Shown: positions 23,982 to 31,999, numbered from the stretch's first letter. The stretch: 38,034 nucleotides of DNA from Caldifarciminota bacterium (GCA_030606335.1 JAUWGP010000026.1:1-38034), one strand, 5' to 3'. Translations and numbers: made by a program. Notes: generated by a model not told the origin, from the sequence alone.

Positions 23982-24440
23982 TTACTCTAATACGATTCTT
24001 ACGATAGACTCGGATACCTTTTCTGCCAGTAACTGTATACCATCATCCTCTGTAAGAGAACTTTCATATGTTATCCATTCCCGTAATGTTTTCTCCCATA
24101 TACCTTCACCATTACCCTTTTGAAAAGAAAGGCTCAACTCAACATCTATTCTATAATCCTTAATGTTTTCGTTCTCATCATATGTAAAGGGTTGGTTTTC
24201 ATAATTTGTAATATCTACACTTAGGACAGTCTCTCCACCACTCTCCACAAGTTTTATTCTCCCATCTCTAATAAATTCGTCTATAGTATTCTGATAAAAG
24301 ATATCCTCCAGTCCATACCGTATTGTCTGATTATTGAATTGCATAATTGTTATACTGTCATACTCAACAGCGGTAAAACCCCTGAAGCTATATATACAAC
24401 CACTCAACAAAATAGGAAGTATGAACAAAAGTCTTTTCAT
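23982..24440 (-). CDS. lptE: LptE-like LPS-assembly lipoprotein
   Basis: A 152-residue protein. Signal MKRLLFILPILLSGC is a short lipoprotein signal. The mature part opens IYSFRGFTAVEYDSITIMQF, then GLEDIFYQNTIDEFIRDGRIKLV, VDITNYENQPFTYDENE and a late beta-sheet, the pattern of LptE/LPS-assembly lipoproteins found in FCB and related phyla. LptE plugs the LptD barrel that delivers lipopolysaccharide to the surface; LptD is not in the window. The start was taken at the ATG at 24440; the longer frame starts with TTG. It follows the CCA-adding enzyme gene by 19 bp. Confidence 0.8.
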   Translation of the reverse strand: MKRLLFILPILLSGCIYSFRGFTAVEYDSITIMQFNNQTIRYGLEDIFYQNTIDEFIRDGRIKLVESGGETVLSVDITNYENQPFTYDENENIKDYRIDVELSLSFQKGNGEGIWEKTLREWITYESSLTEDDGIQLLAEKVSESIVRIVLE

Positions 24441-24459
24441 TTGATTTATTCCCAAGTTC

Positions 24460-25635
24460 TTAAATATTGTTGTCTTGATTTTTTTTTAATATTTCCTTTA
24501 CATAATTCATCTCATCTTCCTTACTAGAAAGGGAGCTACTAAGTCTTTTTCGTTTAACAGAACGTAGTATTTCACCTATTTCCTTTCCATTACTGATACC
24601 CATTCCCCTGATATCATTTCCTGTTATCTCTAATCTTACAGGCTCTATCTCTTCCAAATATAAAGATATCTTCTCTCTTATGGACATCTTTACTCCGATA
24701 TAGATGAGTGAAGGATGCGGAAATCCCTCAAGTATCGTAAATATATCTTCCCTTTTTTCCTTCTTTTTAAGGCAGGGAATTTTCTTATAAAGGGTTTCAA
24801 TTGAATTAAGGAATTTTGTCTCTTTCTTTGTTAAAAAATTCCTATTCTTGCCACCATCAGCAAAAGCAATAAAACAAAGTGACTCTGGCTCAATCATAAA
24901 TTTTTTTGCAAACTCCTCAAGTTCCTGCAGAAAATTCCTTCCGGGATATACCATTCCCAGTTGTTTAAAAATACCAAGCTTTGCTATTCTATTAAGAAGA
25001 TCCCATCTCTTCTTCTCCATGAGACAGAGTGTAAACTCGTTTCTTGTTCTCGCTGTGGAGACCTTTGAAAGAAATCCCTTCTCTATTGCCTCCTCTATAA
25101 GAGACATTGTTATCTTTTCTATCTGAAAATCCATTCTCTCGGCAAATCTCAATGCGCGGAATATCCTTGTGGGGTCTTCTGAAAAACTCTTACCATGCAA
25201 TACCCTGATCAATCTTTTTTTAAGGTCATTCAATCCATTAAATAGGTCAATTACTGTATCCGTTCCTATAGGTACAGCCATGCTGTTTACTGTAAAATCT
25301 CTCCTTGAAAGATCTTCAAGTATACCTCCTGGCTCAACCAAAGGAAGTGTGCCTGGTGATGGATATTGTTCACTCCTTGCAGTAGCAATGTCTATTCTGT
25401 AAGCGGATGCGAAGAGAATATAAGTTCCAAATTGAGAGGTCCTTTTTATGCCTACTCCCAACCTATTGCTCAATAGCTCTGCAACCCTCTTTGCATTTCC
25501 TTCAACTGTTATATCTATATCCTTGTTATCTATACCAAGGATCTTATCCCTTACATATCCACCTACCAGATATGTTCCTATACCTTCTTCTCTAACTATA
25601 TCTCTCAGTAGATTTATTATGTCCATCTTTCCCAT
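24460..25635 (-). CDS. cca: CCA-adding enzyme / poly(A) polymerase-family tRNA nucleotidyltransferase
   Basis: A 391-residue class II nucleotidyltransferase. The catalytic motif is LVGGYVRDKILGIDNKDID, with the metal-binding Asp pair in DIDITV (about 39-43). Next come RRDFTVNSMA (about 110-119) and EDPTRIFRALRFAERM (about 152-167), the standard neck/body motifs. The protein adds CCA, or part of it, to tRNA 3' ends; A-adding and CCA-adding types cannot be separated by eye. The ATG at 25635 lies 6 nt after the -10 box of its promoter, so the mRNA is probably leaderless. Divergent from the UbiA-family gene across 81 bp. Confidence 0.9.
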   Translation of the reverse strand: MGKMDIINLLRDIVREEGIGTYLVGGYVRDKILGIDNKDIDITVEGNAKRVAELLSNRLGVGIKRTSQFGTYILFASAYRIDIATARSEQYPSPGTLPLVEPGGILEDLSRRDFTVNSMAVPIGTDTVIDLFNGLNDLKKRLIRVLHGKSFSEDPTRIFRALRFAERMDFQIEKITMSLIEEAIEKGFLSKVSTARTRNEFTLCLMEKKRWDLLNRIAKLGIFKQLGMVYPGRNFLQELEEFAKKFMIEPESLCFIAFADGGKNRNFLTKKETKFLNSIETLYKKIPCLKKKEKREDIFTILEGFPHPSLIYIGVKMSIREKISLYLEEIEPVRLEITGNDIRGMGISNGKEIGEILRSVKRKRLSSSLSSKEDEMNYVKEILKKNQDNNI

Positions 25636-25641
25636 TATATT

Positions 25642-25670
25642 ATTTTAACACATTTTTTACAAAAATGCAA
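25642..25670 (-). promoter_or_regulatory. Promoter for cca, probably leaderless
   Basis: Minus strand: TTGCAT (25670-25665), 17 bp, TAAAAT (25647-25642), then 6 nt to the ATG. Confidence 0.7.
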
Positions 25671-25679
25671 ACTTTTTTA

Positions 25680-25708
25680 TTGACAAAATACTATTTTTCT
25701 GTTATTAT
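25680..25708 (+). promoter_or_regulatory. Promoter for the polyprenyl/MEP gene run, probably leaderless
   Basis: TTGACA (25680-25685), 17 bp, TATTAT (25703-25708), then 8 nt to the ATG at 25717. The -35 boxes of this and the opposing promoter are 9 bp apart. Confidence 0.7.
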
Positions 25709-25716
25709 TATAGCAT

Positions 25717-26589
25717 ATGATTAAATATATACTGATATCAATGCGACCAAAGCAATGGACAAAGAACATCTTGATCTTTGCCGGCATCATATTTGCAGAA
25801 AAACTCTTCTGTTCAGAGGATCTTATAAGGGTGGTCTTTGCCTTCGTACTTTTTTCCCTCTCATCTGGAGGAATGTATATTATAAATGACATCATAGACA
25901 GAAAGAGTGATATGGTCCATCCTAATAAGAAAAACCGACCAGTAGCCAGTGGCGTCCTTTCTATTCCAATTGCATGGGTAAGTTCTCTATTGTTAATACT
26001 TCTGAGCTTGTTTCTATCCTATTTTCTTTCTAAAGAATTCCTTTTGGTGCTTACTATATATCTTATCTTGATGTTCCTCTACTCAATATATCTGAAAAGA
26101 ATTGTTCTAATAGATATTATGAGCATAGCATTTGGATTTATACTTAGAACCTTTGCAGGATGTGTTGTTATAGTTGTTTCCCTCTCACCATGGCTCTTTA
26201 TGTGTACCCTTTTGCTTGCTCTTTTTATTGCAGCCTCAAAACGCAGGCAGGAGATAATCTCCCTTGGATCTAATGCAAAAGAACATCGTATATCTCTTTC
26301 AGGGTATTCAAGTCAATTAATAGACCAGATTGTGGTGATTGTCACAGCATGTACACTTATTGCTTATACACTATATACTCTTTCACCTCAAACTATTGAG
26401 AAGTTTGGTGGACACGGTTTGGTATTTACTGTCCCGTTCGTGCTTTATGGAATAATGCGATACTTCTATCTAATACACCAGGAGGGTAAGGGGGATAGTC
26501 CCGATAGGGTATTCATAGAGGATAAACCCCTTTTTATTGATATTTTACTCTGGATTTTGAGTGTAATTTTTATAATCTACAAGTTTTGA
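25717..26589 (+). CDS. UbiA-family decaprenyl-phosphate phosphoribosyltransferase-like protein
   Basis: A 290-residue membrane protein with about eight to nine hydrophobic helices. The N-terminus carries RPKQWTKNILIFAGIIF. The first Asp-rich UbiA motif is NDIIDRKSDMVHPNKKNRPVASG (within about 62-86) and the second region is YLKRIVLIDIMSIAFGFILRTFAG. This pairing is typical of 5-phosphoribose:polyprenyl-phosphate transferases, which make the lipid-linked pentose donor used for cell-surface arabinan-like sugars. The epimerase partners (DprE1/2) are not nearby. First gene of a rightward run with a GT2 glycosyltransferase, ispD and ispF. The exact substrate is inferred. Confidence 0.82.
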   Translation: MIKYILISMRPKQWTKNILIFAGIIFAEKLFCSEDLIRVVFAFVLFSLSSGGMYIINDIIDRKSDMVHPNKKNRPVASGVLSIPIAWVSSLLLILLSLFLSYFLSKEFLLVLTIYLILMFLYSIYLKRIVLIDIMSIAFGFILRTFAGCVVIVVSLSPWLFMCTLLLALFIAASKRRQEIISLGSNAKEHRISLSGYSSQLIDQIVVIVTACTLIAYTLYTLSPQTIEKFGGHGLVFTVPFVLYGIMRYFYLIHQEGKGDSPDRVFIEDKPLFIDILLWILSVIFIIYKF

Positions 26590-26595
26590 GGTAAA

Positions 26596-27306
26596 ATGCG
26601 TATTCTTATTATCATACCGACATATAACGAAATAGAAAACATATCAACTGTGATTTCAAGAACCCTTTCAATAAGAAAAGACATAGAAGTCCTTGTTATT
26701 GATGATAATTCAATAGATGGTACTAGTGAATATGTGAGTAATTTATCAAAAGAAGAGGAACGGGTTAAACTTCATAGACGTCCACGCAAACTTGGACTCG
26801 GAACAGCATATAGAGAGGGTTTTAGATATGCAATAAATAAGAAATATGACTACATATTCGAAATGGATGCTGATATGTCTCATAATCCAGATGACATTCC
26901 AAGATTCCTTGAAGAGATAGAGACTGCAGACCTTATCATAGGTTCAAGATATGCTATGGGTGTATCCGTAATAAACTGGCCTATGTCAAGGCTTCTCCTA
27001 TCATTCTTCGCGAATATGTACTCAAGGATTACAACAGGTGTTCCAGTGAGAGATATGACAAGTGGCTATAAATGCTATAAAAGGAAGGTAATCGAGGAAC
27101 TCCTAAAGGAGAAAATAGTATCTGATGGCTATGGTTTTCAGATTGAAACGGTTTTCTGGGCTTATAAAAAGGGGTTTAGATTGAGAGAGATGCCTATAAT
27201 ATTCACTGATAGGTTGGAGGGTAGCTCCAAGATGTCAAGAAGGATTGTTTGGGAGGCTCTATGGATAACCTGGCGGCTCAGATTTGTAGGAATGTTTCGA
27301 AATTGA
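26596..27306 (+). CDS. Polyprenol-monophosphate glycosyltransferase (GT2, dolichyl-phosphate mannose synthase-like)
   Basis: A 236-residue soluble GT-A glycosyltransferase. It starts ILIIIPTYNEIENISTVI, then VLVIDDNSIDGT, GLGTAYREGFRYA, the metal-binding EMDADMSHNPDDIPRF, DLIIGSRY and DMTSGYKCYKRKV. This is the canonical DPM1/Ppm1 pattern; there are no C-terminal membrane helices, as in the single-domain bacterial type. It transfers a hexose (usually mannose) from a nucleotide sugar to polyprenyl phosphate. It lies 6 bp after the UbiA-family gene with a GAGG site, and both use polyprenyl phosphate. Confidence 0.9.
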   Translation: MRILIIIPTYNEIENISTVISRTLSIRKDIEVLVIDDNSIDGTSEYVSNLSKEEERVKLHRRPRKLGLGTAYREGFRYAINKKYDYIFEMDADMSHNPDDIPRFLEEIETADLIIGSRYAMGVSVINWPMSRLLLSFFANMYSRITTGVPVRDMTSGYKCYKRKVIEELLKEKIVSDGYGFQIETVFWAYKKGFRLREMPIIFTDRLEGSSKMSRRIVWEALWITWRLRFVGMFRN

Positions 27307-27339
27307 AAGTAAAGAAACCTTTAGATATTTTAATTTTCT

Positions 27340-28029
27340 ATGTTTATTTCTGCTATAATCGTGGCAGGTGGTCGTGGGGAGAGGATGAAAAGTCCCGTTC
27401 CCAAGCAGTTTTTAGACATAAACGGGGTTTCACTTATTTCACTCTCAATCATTTTTTTTGAAAAGTTAGAGATTGTTAATGAGGTAATCATAGTAATGCT
27501 TCCAGAGTGGATAGAACATTTGGAGAATAATATCCTCTCAAAGGGCAGTTTTGAAAAGGTAAGTAAGATTGTAGAGGGTGGTAAATTTCGTCAGGACTCT
27601 TTTAAGAACGGTCTTATACATTCGAAGGGAGAGATAGTAATTGACCATGACGCAGCAAGACCATTCCCGGGATTTCTTGATATTAACAATATGGTTGAAA
27701 AGTGTAAAAATTTGGGAGCAGTCGTTCCTATTATCCCGGTGAAAGATACAATGAAGTATTTAGAAGATGATAGAGTTCAGAAAACAATTAACAGAAATAA
27801 TCTCTTTTGTGTTCAAACACCTCAGATATTCAGGAAGAAGCTTTGCCTGAGGGCATATAAAAGGGCAGAAGAGGATGAATTCTATGGCAGTGATACTGCC
27901 TCACTATTTGAGAACGCTAAAATACCAGTCTATACATATTTGGGTTCTGTATTTAATATAAAGATAACTACTGATGATGACCTCGAACTTGCAAGGGCAA
28001 TTAATCAATATTACTTCAACCACAAGTAG
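27340..28029 (+). CDS. ispD: 2-C-methyl-D-erythritol 4-phosphate cytidylyltransferase
   Basis: A 229-residue protein catalysing the third step of the MEP isoprenoid pathway (MEP + CTP to CDP-ME). Signature: ISAIIVAGGRGERMKSPVPKQFLDING at the N-terminus, then EGGKFRQDSFKNGL, HDAARPF, VPVKDT-like PVKDTMKY, VQTPQIFRK, DTASLFE and a late NIKITTDDDLELA. Complete and of normal length. No ribosome-binding site is obvious. It is 33 bp after the GT2 gene and 65 bp before ispF; the short gap to ispF holds a dispersed repeat. Confidence 0.95.
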   Translation: MFISAIIVAGGRGERMKSPVPKQFLDINGVSLISLSIIFFEKLEIVNEVIIVMLPEWIEHLENNILSKGSFEKVSKIVEGGKFRQDSFKNGLIHSKGEIVIDHDAARPFPGFLDINNMVEKCKNLGAVVPIIPVKDTMKYLEDDRVQKTINRNNLFCVQTPQIFRKKLCLRAYKRAEEDEFYGSDTASLFENAKIPVYTYLGSVFNIKITTDDDLELARAINQYYFNHK

Positions 28030-28041
28030 GTATTTGAATTT

Positions 28042-28085
28042 TTCTCTAATTTATCTGCTTATTTCTGCGCTAATCTGCGTCCAAA
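28042..28085. repeat. TCTGCG-rich dispersed repeat between ispD and ispF
   Basis: TTATCTGCTTATTTCTGCGCTAATCTGCGTCC-like text, the same style as the ATCTGTG block at 6629-6657. It occupies almost the whole ispD-ispF gap. Confidence 0.4.
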
Positions 28086-28094
28086 TAAAATTCT

Positions 28095-28547
28095 ATGCGT
28101 ATTGGAATTGGATATGATGTCCATAGATTCGTTTCAGGGAAACCACTAATAATAGGTGGTGTTAAAATACCCTATGATATGGGTCTTCTTGCACACTCTG
28201 ATGGTGATGTTCTCATCCATTCAATCGGTGATGCAATACTGGGTGCATATAGTATGGGTGACCTCGGTACTCATTTCCCTGATACAGATGAGAAATGGAA
28301 GGATGTGAGTAGTGTTCTTATTCTTAAAGAAATTATGAGAATAACAGGTGCTAATGTGATAAATGTGGATTCAGTAGTAGTATGCGAGAAACCAAGATTA
28401 TCGCCTTATATCCCCAAAATGAGAGAAAACATAGCAGGTATACTCAATATCTCCGTAAGTTCAGCATCAGTAAAGGCTACTACTGAGGAGGGTTTACTCC
28501 TAAGAGGAGAAGGGATGGCTACATATTCGATTGTCCTTTGTTTATAA
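28095..28547 (+). CDS. ispF: 2-C-methyl-D-erythritol 2,4-cyclodiphosphate synthase
   Basis: A 150-residue protein, slightly shorter than the usual about 158. Metal site GYDVHRF (D8, H10) and LAHSDGDVLIH are present, with GDLGTHFPDTDEKWK, NVDSVVVCEKPRL, KATTEEGL and the terminal GEGMATYSIV. It converts CDP-ME 2-phosphate to the cyclic diphosphate in the MEP pathway. Not fused to ispD as in some bacteria. The last codons overlap the end of the convergent parA gene by 6 bp. Confidence 0.95.
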   Translation: MRIGIGYDVHRFVSGKPLIIGGVKIPYDMGLLAHSDGDVLIHSIGDAILGAYSMGDLGTHFPDTDEKWKDVSSVLILKEIMRITGANVINVDSVVVCEKPRLSPYIPKMRENIAGILNISVSSASVKATTEEGLLLRGEGMATYSIVLCL

Positions 28548-29312
28548 TCTAATATTTCCCTCATTTAAAGAAAGAAATTCTTCAGCAAGTTCAAAATATG
28601 CCTGTGCTCCTTTCGACTTTACATCATGCAGAAGTATTGGTTTACCAAATGAGGGCGCCTCAGCAAGCCTGATATTTCGCGGTATGGTAGTCTTAAATAT
28701 TCTGTTACTAAAATGTCTTTCTATCTCCTGCCTTACCTCTCTTGCAAGCAATGGTCTCATATCCAGCATCGTAAAAAGAATTCCCTCTATGTAGATACGC
28801 GGGTTAAGTGTATTCTTTATCCTGCTTATTGTTGAAAAAAGCCTTGACAGACCCTCCATTGCATAAAACTCACATTGAACAGGAACAAGGACTGAATTTG
28901 CTGCTACAAGACCATTAATGGTTAGCAACCCAAGCGAGGGTGGAGAATCGATAATTATATAATCATATTCATCTATCAATATATCTAATATTGATTTGAG
29001 AATACTTTCTCTGTTTTCCATATCAACAAGCTCAACCTCTGCTCCTGCAAGAGATAAAGAAGAGGGCACGAGAAATAGGTGAGACAAATCGGTTTTTATG
29101 ATTATATCACGGATGTCTGTATCACCAATTAATACATCATAGATGTTATCTTTGGGTTTCCCTCCCAGACCTGTGGTTGAATTTGCCTGTGGGTCTATAT
29201 CAACTAATAACACTCTTCGTTCTGCTACAGCAATAGATGCAGAAAGATTTACAGCTGTGGTTGTTTTACCTACTCCGCCTTTCTGGTTTGCTACTGAGAT
29301 AACTTTACCCAT
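28542..29312 (-). CDS. parA: ParA/Soj-family chromosome-partitioning ATPase
   Basis: A 256-residue protein. Deviant Walker A KGGVGKTTTAVNL follows ISVANQ. The Walker A' LLVDIDPQANSTTGLG and Walker B YDYIIIDSPPSLGLL are present, as is the C-terminal IPRNIRLAEAPSFGKPILLHD typical of Soj. It moves ParB-bound origins or positions other cargo. The start was taken as the ATG at 29312 (the longer frame uses TTG), with GGGAGGG upstream. The start overlaps the end of rsmG by 8 bp. The order rsmG-parA is standard, but parB does not follow: the next gene is the convergent ispF. Confidence 0.93.
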   Translation of the reverse strand: MGKVISVANQKGGVGKTTTAVNLSASIAVAERRVLLVDIDPQANSTTGLGGKPKDNIYDVLIGDTDIRDIIIKTDLSHLFLVPSSLSLAGAEVELVDMENRESILKSILDILIDEYDYIIIDSPPSLGLLTINGLVAANSVLVPVQCEFYAMEGLSRLFSTISRIKNTLNPRIYIEGILFTMLDMRPLLAREVRQEIERHFSNRIFKTTIPRNIRLAEAPSFGKPILLHDVKSKGAQAYFELAEEFLSLNEGNIRL

Positions 29313-29937
29313 CAGCCCTCCCAATTACAACAATCTCACCCTTCGTGAAAATCCTCTTGTGTCTTTCAGTAAGCGAGAGACGGTTTCTCTTCAGGACATT
29401 TCTGGCATCCTCAATCTCCTTTGGCAATTTTTCCCCCTTGAACATTATAATTCTACCATTTTCCTCTAATAGTCTTGCTGTAAGTTTAACAATCTTTTTA
29501 ATGCTGCCGACCTTCCTTGCTGTTATAATATCGTAGCACATCTCTGGTTTATACTGTATAATGTCAACATTGTATATACGCACATTACATAACCCCAGTT
29601 CACGCCTCAACTCCCTCAAGAATACAGCCTTCTTCTTTCTTGATTCAACTAAATCAAGGAATATATCATCCTTTAATATCTTTAAAGGGATTCCGGGAAA
29701 CCCAGCACCAGTCCCGAAATCAAGGAGATGGTCACCCTTTAATAAATCATATATTGAAAGTGAGTCGAGGATATGCCTTTCTATGATGTTTTCTTCCTGT
29801 CTTGATACTATATTGATCTTTTTGTTCCATTTTAAAATTAGTTCGTAGTATCTTAATAAGAGTCTAAGAGTCTCATTATTTGCAGGCAGTTTTAACTGTC
29901 TAAAACCTTTCTTTAACCTCTCTATCCCAGAAACCAT
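29305..29937 (-). CDS. rsmG: 16S rRNA m7G527 methyltransferase
   Basis: A 210-residue protein of normal length. SAM-binding motif LLDFGTGAGFPGIPLKI is at about 70-86, followed by DLVESRKKKAVFLRELRREL, VDIIQYK and ITARKVGSIKKIV. The N-terminal half contains IVSRQEENIIERHILDSL, another RsmG hallmark. It methylates N7 of G527 in the small-subunit rRNA. It overlaps parA by 8 bp in a classic translationally coupled pair, and starts 49 bp after the DUF5683 gene. Confidence 0.95.
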   Translation of the reverse strand: MVSGIERLKKGFRQLKLPANNETLRLLLRYYELILKWNKKINIVSRQEENIIERHILDSLSIYDLLKGDHLLDFGTGAGFPGIPLKILKDDIFLDLVESRKKKAVFLRELRRELGLCNVRIYNVDIIQYKPEMCYDIITARKVGSIKKIVKLTARLLEENGRIIMFKGEKLPKEIEDARNVLKRNRLSLTERHKRIFTKGEIVVIGRADG

Positions 29938-29986
29938 TATTTAAAGACAAACTTATTAACAACAAAGTACATATTTAAACATTGTA

Positions 29987-30370
29987 CTAAAACCTGTACC
30001 CAACCTCCAGTTCAATACCAACATCCTCTTGAAAGTTGTATAAATGAGCACCGATATAGGCATCACCTATAGAGAATACCCACATACCAAATGACCACCA
30101 GAGCCAGTCAGTTCTTTTAGCAATATGGTAATCATAGTCCTCGTCTCTCCCTTCTACTTTTGCATCCATGGCGTAAATATGCTCTCTAACAACAAATCCA
30201 AGGCAAATTGTCTGGGCAGCTGCAAACAGGAACCCTTTTGTATACTCTTCGTTGTAGAATTGTCCTCCTCCAGGAAGGATTGATAGAAGCATTGCCTTTG
30301 GTGCAGACTTACCTTCTCCATGTAGCATTACAGGAATTAGAATTAATAAAGTTAGTAGTAGTTTTCTCAT
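29987..30370 (-). CDS. DUF5683-like small exported/membrane protein
   Basis: A 127-residue protein. Signal peptide MRKLLLTLLILIPVMLHGEG. The conserved start of the mature part, PKAMLLSILPGGGQFYNEEYTKGFLFAAAQ, is typical of DUF5683/DUF-type proteins of FCB genomes (a P-G-G-G-Q-x-Y-N/K hairpin). It has one more hydrophobic stretch near 90-105 and ends in a beta-strand-like VGIELEVGYRF, as in outer-membrane proteins. Function unknown. It stands upstream of rsmG. Confidence 0.75.
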   Translation of the reverse strand: MRKLLLTLLILIPVMLHGEGKSAPKAMLLSILPGGGQFYNEEYTKGFLFAAAQTICLGFVVREHIYAMDAKVEGRDEDYDYHIAKRTDWLWWSFGMWVFSIGDAYIGAHLYNFQEDVGIELEVGYRF

Positions 30371-30425
30371 AATCTAATCGTTTCTTGATATATTATACTC
30401 TACTTTTATACTACTTCCATCAAAA

Positions 30426-30530
30426 TGCGATTGCTTCACCTTCGGTTCGCAATGACGACGCTATATTTCTGTCATTGCGAGTCAGTCGTCCGTCAAGAAG
30501 TGCGACGGATTGACAGACGTGGCAATCTCA
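30426..30530. repeat. Dispersed repeat (copy 4, compound)
   Basis: GCGATTGCTTC...CGCAATGACG followed by CTGTCATTGCG...GTCCGTCAAGAAGTGCGACG...GTGGCAATCTCAT, two opposed units. It fills half of the gap between the DUF5683 gene and the YrdC fusion. Confidence 0.7.
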
Positions 30531-30600
30531 TCACTTAAACCATAATCGCTCTTTATTATACGAAATTTCTCTGTTAGAGATTGTATTAACCATTTAAAGT

Positions 30601-31662
30601 TTATAAAAAATATCGCTCCTCAAGATATCCAAATATCCTTTCAAGCTCAATTCTTATTCTATCACGGGATATTCTATACTCCTCTATTCCACCTCTGATA
30701 GGATCTTCTATTTCCTCTTTTCTATCGTCTCTGCCAAATTCACCCAGGATAAAAATTCTGCTGGATATCTCTGGATAATGCGAAACTATCCATTGTCTGT
30801 TTTTTTCTTCCATACACAGAATAAGGTCGTAATTATATGCAACTTCTCTTGTTATTTGTCGAGATAGCTGTCCACTAATATCTATATTCTCTTCTAACAT
30901 AACATCCATTGCAAGCAACGAAGGAGTAGAACCATCTGTGGTATGTACACCTGCGGAACCAACAAATACATTCATAGGTCTTATCTGTCTTGCTAAACCC
31001 TCAGCTATCTGACTCCTGCATAAATTTGCAGTACATACAAAAAGTACTCTAATCCTCATCCCCCTGGATAACATAACTCTGACTCCTGTCTTTTGTTCTA
31101 TCTCAAAAAGGGATACTTTACCTCTCCTGAGAAGGATAGGGGGTGATAGCGAAAGCACCGTTGAAGGAATTGCAGGTTCTGGTGTTTTTCCTTCTATCAC
31201 ATAGTCTATGTCTTTCCCAAAAATTCTTTTTATCTCCCTGACATTCGAAAGGACAGGAAGATTTTCTACATTGCAACTCGTTGTTGCAAGAGGATTTGGA
31301 TAATTATTTAGAAGAGCTAATATATGCTTCTCGTCAGGAACCCTTATACCTATAGTCCCGTCTTTTGCCTTAATTGGAACGTCTTTATTCGTCTTAATTA
31401 CTAATGTAAGTGGACCTGGCCAGAAATACTTAGATAATTTATCGATGAGTCTTGTAGAATGGGTTATACTCTTCTCAAGTTTATCAGATGATGGAATAAA
31501 CATAATCAGTGGCTTATCCTTGACTCTATGCTTTATTTGATAGATTTTTTCAATTGCCTCTTTGAGTGTTGCATCGCATCCTATTCCATATACAGTATCG
31601 GTTGGAAATGCAATGATTCCTCCACCTTTAAGGATACCAATCGACCTTTTTAACCAATTCAT
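30601..31662 (-). CDS. Sua5/YrdC (threonylcarbamoyl-AMP synthase) fused to low-molecular-weight protein-tyrosine phosphatase
   Basis: A 353-residue fusion (numbers from the ATG at 31662; add 8 for the longest frame). Residues about 1-190 form a TsaC/Sua5 domain: GGIIAFPTDTVYGIGCDA, KHRVKDKPL, WPGPLTLVI, ATTSCNV. This makes threonylcarbamoyl-AMP for tRNA t6A. Residues about 200-353 form an LMW phosphatase: VLFVCTANLCRSQIAEGLA holds the C-x5-R loop (C210, R216), and the general acid Asp lies in EDPIRGG (D320). Both active sites look intact. The shorter start is preferred because the extra residues resemble no YrdC N-terminus. A promoter lies at 31713-31741. The link between the two activities is not obvious. 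Confidence 0.9.
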   Translation of the reverse strand: MNWLKRSIGILKGGGIIAFPTDTVYGIGCDATLKEAIEKIYQIKHRVKDKPLIMFIPSSDKLEKSITHSTRLIDKLSKYFWPGPLTLVIKTNKDVPIKAKDGTIGIRVPDEKHILALLNNYPNPLATTSCNVENLPVLSNVREIKRIFGKDIDYVIEGKTPEPAIPSTVLSLSPPILLRRGKVSLFEIEQKTGVRVMLSRGMRIRVLFVCTANLCRSQIAEGLARQIRPMNVFVGSAGVHTTDGSTPSLLAMDVMLEENIDISGQLSRQITREVAYNYDLILCMEEKNRQWIVSHYPEISSRIFILGEFGRDDRKEEIEDPIRGGIEEYRISRDRIRIELERIFGYLEERYFL

Positions 31663-31712
31663 ATATCTAAAGTTATGCGTAAACAAGTATTTAAGAGTAT
31701 ATTTATTAAGTT

Positions 31713-31741
31713 ATTATACCATAAATATTTTAATTTTGCAA
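31713..31741 (-). promoter_or_regulatory. Promoter for the YrdC-phosphatase gene
   Basis: Minus strand: TTGCAA (31741-31736), 17 bp, TATAAT (31718-31713). The leader would be about 45 nt to the ATG at 31662. Confidence 0.6.
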
Positions 31742-31793
31742 GTTTTTTAAAGAAATTGCTTCGTCTACAGCTCACAGGTATATGTAAGAAGAT

Positions 31794-31855
31794 ATCATTA
31801 CGAGTCCGTCATCTGTCAAGAAGTACGACGGATTGACGGACGTAGCAATCTCATT
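31794..31855. repeat. Dispersed repeat (copy 5)
   Basis: ATTACGAGTCCGTC...CTGTCAAGAAGTACGACGG...ACGGACGTAGCAATCTCAT. Together with copy 6 it makes up most of the 448-bp gap 31,687-32,134. Confidence 0.65.
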
Positions 31856-31999
31856 CTTTTTTTCAACAGGGACTTGTAAGAGAACAAAAATTCTTTTATA
31901 TTCTATTATTTACTTATGTAAGTCAGTTAAATCCCTGTATAACAAAAGTTTCCTGTCGTTGTACGGCAATCTTATTCTTTATTACAAAACCCTCTTTAA

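Noticed and set aside
27340-28547. IspDF fusion
   Set aside because: There is a stop codon and a 65-bp repeat-bearing gap between the two genes; they are separate.
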